From a virus, in IMG/VR virus record IMGVR_UViG_3300017687_000001, positions 1 through 39,737 of that record: DNA of 39,737 nt. One strand, written 5' to 3'. The translations under genes and the position numbers were made by a program. Positions 36,930 to 39,737 of this stretch are shown in pieces. Numbering within the stretch: the stretch's first letter is position 1; the number at the start of each line of letters is the position of its first letter. Under the pieces are notes generated by a model. That model was not told the origin of the DNA, did no database searches, and saw only the letters and a list, made by a program, of their open reading frames with translations.

Positions 36930-37268
36930 ATGTGCCAGGAAAGCGGGCAGGCCGGGGCCGCTGGTGAACCGGGGTACTCCGGGGTGGACAGTGGTGACGG
37001 GGGAATCCGGGGTCACGAAGGACGTGGCGGGATTAGCATCCCAGCCCACCACATTGGCCAGGGCGGTGGCTGTGGCGGTCAAGACCAGCGTCAACCCACC
37101 TGGGACGACGTGACGGCGGCCTTCATGTTGGGGAAGGAATTCGCCGCCGTAACCGCCAAATTCGAATTGGAAGCCGAATCCGCGCTTAACCGGGCCCAGG
37201 GGAACGTGTTCGCCGCCATGGGCATTGATCGCGCGGCCTTCAGACTGAAAGCCAAACTGACCGAATAG
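36930..37268 (+). CDS. Gly-rich/helical hypothetical protein
   Basis: 112 residues from ATG 36930; an in-frame upstream ATG at 36909 lies inside the previous gene and has no ribosome site. Residues ~1-55 are Gly-rich and low in structure. Residues ~57-112 are helical (VTAAFMLGKEFAAVTAKFEL, then NVFAAMGIDRAAFRLKAKL). No family recognised. Confidence 0.45.
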   Translation: MCQESGQAGAAGEPGYSGVDSGDGGIRGHEGRGGISIPAHHIGQGGGCGGQDQRQPTWDDVTAAFMLGKEFAAVTAKFELEAESALNRAQGNVFAAMGIDRAAFRLKAKLTE

Positions 37269-37279
37269 AAAGGGTCTGC

Positions 37280-37615
37280 ATGAAAAAGAAAATCAGCATT
37301 TGGGAGGCATTTCGCCAGGTTATCAACAATCTGGACGGGCGGCGCAAGTATACCCGTGAAGACCTGGTCGCCATGGTGATCAAGAGACATTCCACTTCTG
37401 ACTGGCCCACCGCCAAGCAAGCGATCAGCGGCAACCTGGCAGAAGCCAAGTATATCCGGGCGGCCCAGGTGGCGGGCATCCTGGCCCCGGTGGACCCGCC
37501 TGCCAAAGCTGGCATGAAGGGCCTGGCCTGGTTTCGCCGGGTGAAGAAACTGCCCGCCGGGTGGTCGAGCTTCGACCTACAGCAGGTGGCCGCCGACGGC
37601 CTACGGGTCGCCTAG
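37280..37615 (+). CDS. Hypothetical basic protein, possible winged helix
   Basis: A 111-residue protein. AAAGGGTCTGC precedes the ATG. The pattern ISIWEAFRQVINNLDGRRKY with TREDLVAMVIKRHSTSDWPT and a later GLAWFRRVKKLP looks like a small winged-helix DNA-binding fold. No named family recognised. Confidence 0.55.
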   Translation: MKKKISIWEAFRQVINNLDGRRKYTREDLVAMVIKRHSTSDWPTAKQAISGNLAEAKYIRAAQVAGILAPVDPPAKAGMKGLAWFRRVKKLPAGWSSFDLQQVAADGLRVA

Positions 37616-37708
37616 GTGATCCCCCGCTGGGCCAGGATATTCCTGATCACGGCCAAGTTGGTCCTGATTGACCTGAAGAAAGCAATCAGCAAGAGGACGT
37701 CAAAATGA
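37616..37708 (+). CDS. Very small hydrophobic/basic peptide
   Basis: A 30-residue frame (MIPRWARIFLITAKLVLIDL plus a basic tail). GTG directly follows the previous TAG, and its TGA overlaps the next ATG (ATGA). It fills an 89-bp gap and is probably coupled, but so short a frame could be chance. Confidence 0.35.
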   Translation: MIPRWARIFLITAKLVLIDLKKAISKRTSK

Positions 37709-38013
37709 ATCAGACCCCGATCGATCAGGAACTGGCCCAGCGGTTGGCCCAAGAGGCCAGCCGGGCGGTGAAGGATATCACCAAGGCCGCCCAACACCTT
37801 TCGGATGAATGCCAGGACGTGATAGAGTCCCCGGCCACCCTGGCGAACCATATCGCCGAGATCATGGAAGGGGCTGACCGGCTTCGCCGGGAGTTCGCCG
37901 CGATCTGGCGGCCCCAGTGGCCTACCTACCTACCTGACAGCCCCATTCCCGTTATGAGGCCCGCCACCGAAGACCCGCCCCCTGACACCAGTCAGGGCCC
38001 GGAAGTCGCCTGA
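37705..38013 (+). CDS. Helical hypothetical protein
   Basis: A 102-residue protein. The first ~70 residues are heptad-like helix (ELAQRLAQEASRAVKDITKA, then IAEIMEGADRLRREFAAIW). A Pro-rich tail follows. No family recognised. AAGAGGACG precedes the ATG. Confidence 0.55.
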   Translation: MNQTPIDQELAQRLAQEASRAVKDITKAAQHLSDECQDVIESPATLANHIAEIMEGADRLRREFAAIWRPQWPTYLPDSPIPVMRPATEDPPPDTSQGPEVA

Positions 38014-38014
38014 C

Positions 38015-38506
38015 GTGGCTGTGGCGAAGCCGAAGCCCAGGCCCTGGGTCTGTGGCCGGGATTGCCCTTACACCAACGCCAGGGTGGCAGGGCAGCAGAT
38101 TTATACCTGTGAGACTTGCCCCTGGGATGCCCAGGGGACAAAGGGAGAAAAGACAGTGCCCAAGACGATATCGGTTGATTTTGACGGCGTCCTTCACAAG
38201 TACAGCAAGGGCTGGATGGACGGGACGATCTACGACGGCCCCATGCCAGGGGCCAAGGAAGCCATGGCCCAGCTTAAAGTCATGGGCTTTGACATATGCG
38301 TCAACACCTGCCGGGTAGGCGAAGGCCAGGCCCATGAAGTCAGGACCTTCCTTCGCAAGCACGGGATCACCTTCGACTATGTGACCGATATCAAGCAGCC
38401 GTCTTTTGCCTATATCGATGATCGGGGCCTTCACTTCACTGACTGGGAAAGCACCTTAATCATACTGGCGGCCAGGGTGGCCGTGGCGAACGGGGTGGCG
38501 GCGTGA
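38015..38506 (+). CDS. HAD-like phosphatase with N-terminal Cys cluster
   Basis: A 163-residue protein. The HAD nucleophile motif VDFDGVLHKY (~53-62) is followed by GAKEAMAQLKVMGFDICVNT (motif II-like Thr), the Lys region VRTFLRKHGI, and acidic YIDDRG (motif IV). A small-molecule or nucleotide phosphatase activity is likely. Ahead of it is a C-G-R-D-C ... C-E-T-C cluster (~13-35) that could bind zinc. A GTG at 38156 with GGGAG upstream would give a HAD domain alone, so two products are possible. The 38015 GTG has a weak ribosome site. Confidence 0.7.
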   Translation: MAVAKPKPRPWVCGRDCPYTNARVAGQQIYTCETCPWDAQGTKGEKTVPKTISVDFDGVLHKYSKGWMDGTIYDGPMPGAKEAMAQLKVMGFDICVNTCRVGEGQAHEVRTFLRKHGITFDYVTDIKQPSFAYIDDRGLHFTDWESTLIILAARVAVANGVAA

Positions 38507-38892
38507 AGGGGCGTGAAGGGGACCCGGCCAAACTCCCTAAGTGGGCTCAAGAAAAGATCACCCGCCTGGAGGGCTTCCTGTACGCGGCCCAAGAGGCTTA
38601 CAACAAGCTGGCCGACACCATGGCCGGTAAGGGCGAAACCCGGATATTCGCTGACCTGGCCACCTATGGCCGGGACCCCTTGGACGTCAGGCACCTTTCG
38701 CCGCTGCCCTCTGAACGGGTGGTGGTCAGCCTGGGCACTCCTATCAGCCCAATCGGTGAACAGATCGTGACCATGAACGTCAACGTCCCCCAGGGCGGGG
38801 AGCCTGAATTGGTAATCCACACAAGCGGGGCGCTCTACTTTCAGCCCCAATACGGCAACGGGATGCGTATCGTTTCGGCCAGGAGGTTTTAG
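38503..38892 (+). CDS. Hypothetical phage protein
   Basis: 129 residues from GTG 38503, overlapping the HAD stop. The start KLPKWAQEKITRLEGFLYAA is a recurrent motif in small phage proteins of unknown function. The rest is strand-rich (RVVVSLGTPISPIGEQIVTM). No function assigned. Confidence 0.55.
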   Translation: MKGREGDPAKLPKWAQEKITRLEGFLYAAQEAYNKLADTMAGKGETRIFADLATYGRDPLDVRHLSPLPSERVVVSLGTPISPIGEQIVTMNVNVPQGGEPELVIHTSGALYFQPQYGNGMRIVSARRF

Positions 38893-38893
38893 C

Positions 38894-39409
38894 ATGACTT
38901 GGGATATGAAGGCCCCGTTCAGGCCAGAGGTGAACAAATGCATGGGAAGGGCCATGCCCTTCCTGACTGCCGGTAAGGGCGTGGACCTGGGGTGTGGGCC
39001 CCAGGCGATCCTTCCCTGGGCCGTGACTGTGGATCATGACCCTTCCCACGGGGCCACCTATGCCAGGGACATAAGCGGTCCCCTGCCCCTCAGGGACATG
39101 GACTGGGTCTTCAGCAGCCACGCTCTGGAAGACTTGCCTGAATGGAAGGCGGCTCTGGCCAACTGGTGGGGCATGGTCAAGCAGGGCGGCCACCTGATCC
39201 TGTATCTACCCCATAAGTGGTTTTACCCGAACGTGGGCCAGCCGGGGGCCAACCCCGGCCATTTCAGGGACTTCCTGCCAGAGGACGTTTTGCAGGTGAT
39301 GCGCCAATTCAGGGACGCCCGGTTGAGGGTCTGTTCTGAGCATGACGAAAATGACGAATACAGCTTTTTTATCGTCTATCAGAAGACCAGCCCGCCCCCG
39401 TTCGGATAG
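38894..39409 (+). CDS. SAM-dependent methyltransferase (type 11-like)
   Basis: A 171-residue Rossmann methyltransferase. Motif I is KGVDLGCGPQ (~28-37). The next acidic strand is VTVDHDPS (~44-51). Motif IV-like is MDWVFSSHALEDLP (~68-81), and a strand GGHLILYLPHKWF follows. No DNA-methylase DPPY motif is present, so a small molecule, protein or modified-base target is more likely. The ATG follows AGGAGG. It ends just before a class II promoter. Confidence 0.8.
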   Translation: MTWDMKAPFRPEVNKCMGRAMPFLTAGKGVDLGCGPQAILPWAVTVDHDPSHGATYARDISGPLPLRDMDWVFSSHALEDLPEWKAALANWWGMVKQGGHLILYLPHKWFYPNVGQPGANPGHFRDFLPEDVLQVMRQFRDARLRVCSEHDENDEYSFFIVYQKTSPPPFG

Positions 39410-39419
39410 GTTAATTCTG

Positions 39420-39450
39420 ATTCCGGTATAATTACAGTAACCAATCACTT
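39420..39450 (+). promoter_or_regulatory. CCGGTATAAT promoter-operator (class II, rightward)
   Basis: ATTCCGGTATAAT (-10 at 39427-39432), then TACAGTAACCAATCACTTCA. A GGAG follows at 39455-39458 for the ATG at 39467. Confidence 0.75.
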
Positions 39451-39466
39451 CAATGGAGATTGTAGA

Positions 39467-39737
39467 ATGAACCTTCAAAGTGTCCCCAGAGCGGCCCGCT
39501 TGACCGGTATCAGTGAACGGGTGATCGAATGGGGCTTGCAAGGCAAATTTCTGACCAAGCACCCGATCCCCGGCCAGCCCAACGCCTTCCTGGTGGACGT
39601 TGACCAGATTCGGCATAAGACCTGTCCCGACTGCATGAAGCTCCTGGTTACCGTAGAGGGCCGGTGTTCCTCTTGTGCCGCCCTGGCCCGCCGGGAAGGC
39701 CAGCCCCCGGCCAAGCCCCTGGCCCCCCTTTCCCCCC
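39467..39737 (+). CDS. Zinc/HTH protein, truncated by window end
   Basis: An ATG with GGAGATTGTAGA upstream opens a frame that runs off the right edge (90 residues seen). The start SVPRAARLTGISERVIEWGL looks like an excisionase/MerR-type winged helix with a FLVDVDQIRH wing. It is followed by CPDCMKLLVTVEGRCSSC, a C-x2-C ... C-x2-C zinc site. It could be a regulator or excisionase-like protein opening a new rightward unit. The end is unknown. Confidence 0.65.
   Translation, partial: MNLQSVPRAARLTGISERVIEWGLQGKFLTKHPIPGQPNAFLVDVDQIRHKTCPDCMKLLVTVEGRCSSCAALARREGQPPAKPLAPLSP

Overview
The window holds one chromosome-phage junction and the first ~39 kb of a large temperate phage or phage-like integrated element in a GC-rich bacterium. 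Host identity cannot be fixed from this sequence; GC content and gene style would suit a Desulfobacterota-type or other proteobacterial host, but that is a weak guess. At the far left are the 3' end of a host NUDIX (CoA pyrophosphatase-type) gene and a complete tRNA-Pro(CGG). Everything right of the tRNA reads as element DNA. A tyrosine integrase points back at the tRNA, so the tRNA 3' end is the likely attachment site. The other end of the element lies beyond the window.

The left arm (379-28154) is transcribed almost entirely leftward. From its upstream (right) end it encodes: a UvsW-like SF2 helicase; a lambda O-like initiator with a probable origin inside its gene; a DnaB-like helicase; an ADP-ribosylglycohydrolase; a zinc/TOPRIM primase; a CobS/MoxR AAA+ ATPase; a CobT-like VWA protein; a sigma-70-like factor; a C-family DNA polymerase with an intact PHP domain and a uracil-DNA-glycosylase-like C-terminal domain; a coiled-coil protein; a gp32-like ssDNA-binding protein; a 5'-3' exonuclease/flap endonuclease; a UvsX/RecA-like recombinase; SbcD/gp47 and SbcC/gp46 nuclease subunits; a PD-(D/E)XK resolvase-like nuclease; the integrase; and small unknown proteins. 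This is a T4-style recombination-dependent replication set combined with a cellular-type polymerase, a lambda-style initiator and a lysogeny module.

The switch lies near 20.2-20.9 kb. A small XRE-family repressor is transcribed rightward, against the leftward operons. Its control region carries near-palindromes related to operators found all over the window. At least eight promoters share an invariant CCGGTATAAT -10 block, usually followed or overlapped by a TTACAGTAAC operator and then by the Shine-Dalgarno sequence; they lack a recognisable -35. Four other leftward promoters have consensus TTGAC -35 / 17 bp / -10 spacing and share a ~30 bp upstream box.

The right arm (28275-39737) is transcribed rightward. 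It holds: a ParB-domain/metallopeptidase/ParB-methyltransferase cassette; a DUF5662-like protein; a terminase small subunit-like protein; a terminator; an exported 3D-domain protein with membrane proteins and a lipoprotein (possible lysis or envelope cassette) around an ATP-dependent DNA ligase; many small unknown proteins; a HAD-like phosphatase; a methyltransferase; and, at the edge, a truncated zinc/HTH protein. Large terminase, capsid and tail genes are not in view. The best candidates for something undescribed are the PHP-polymerase/UDG fusion and the promoter-operator regulon.
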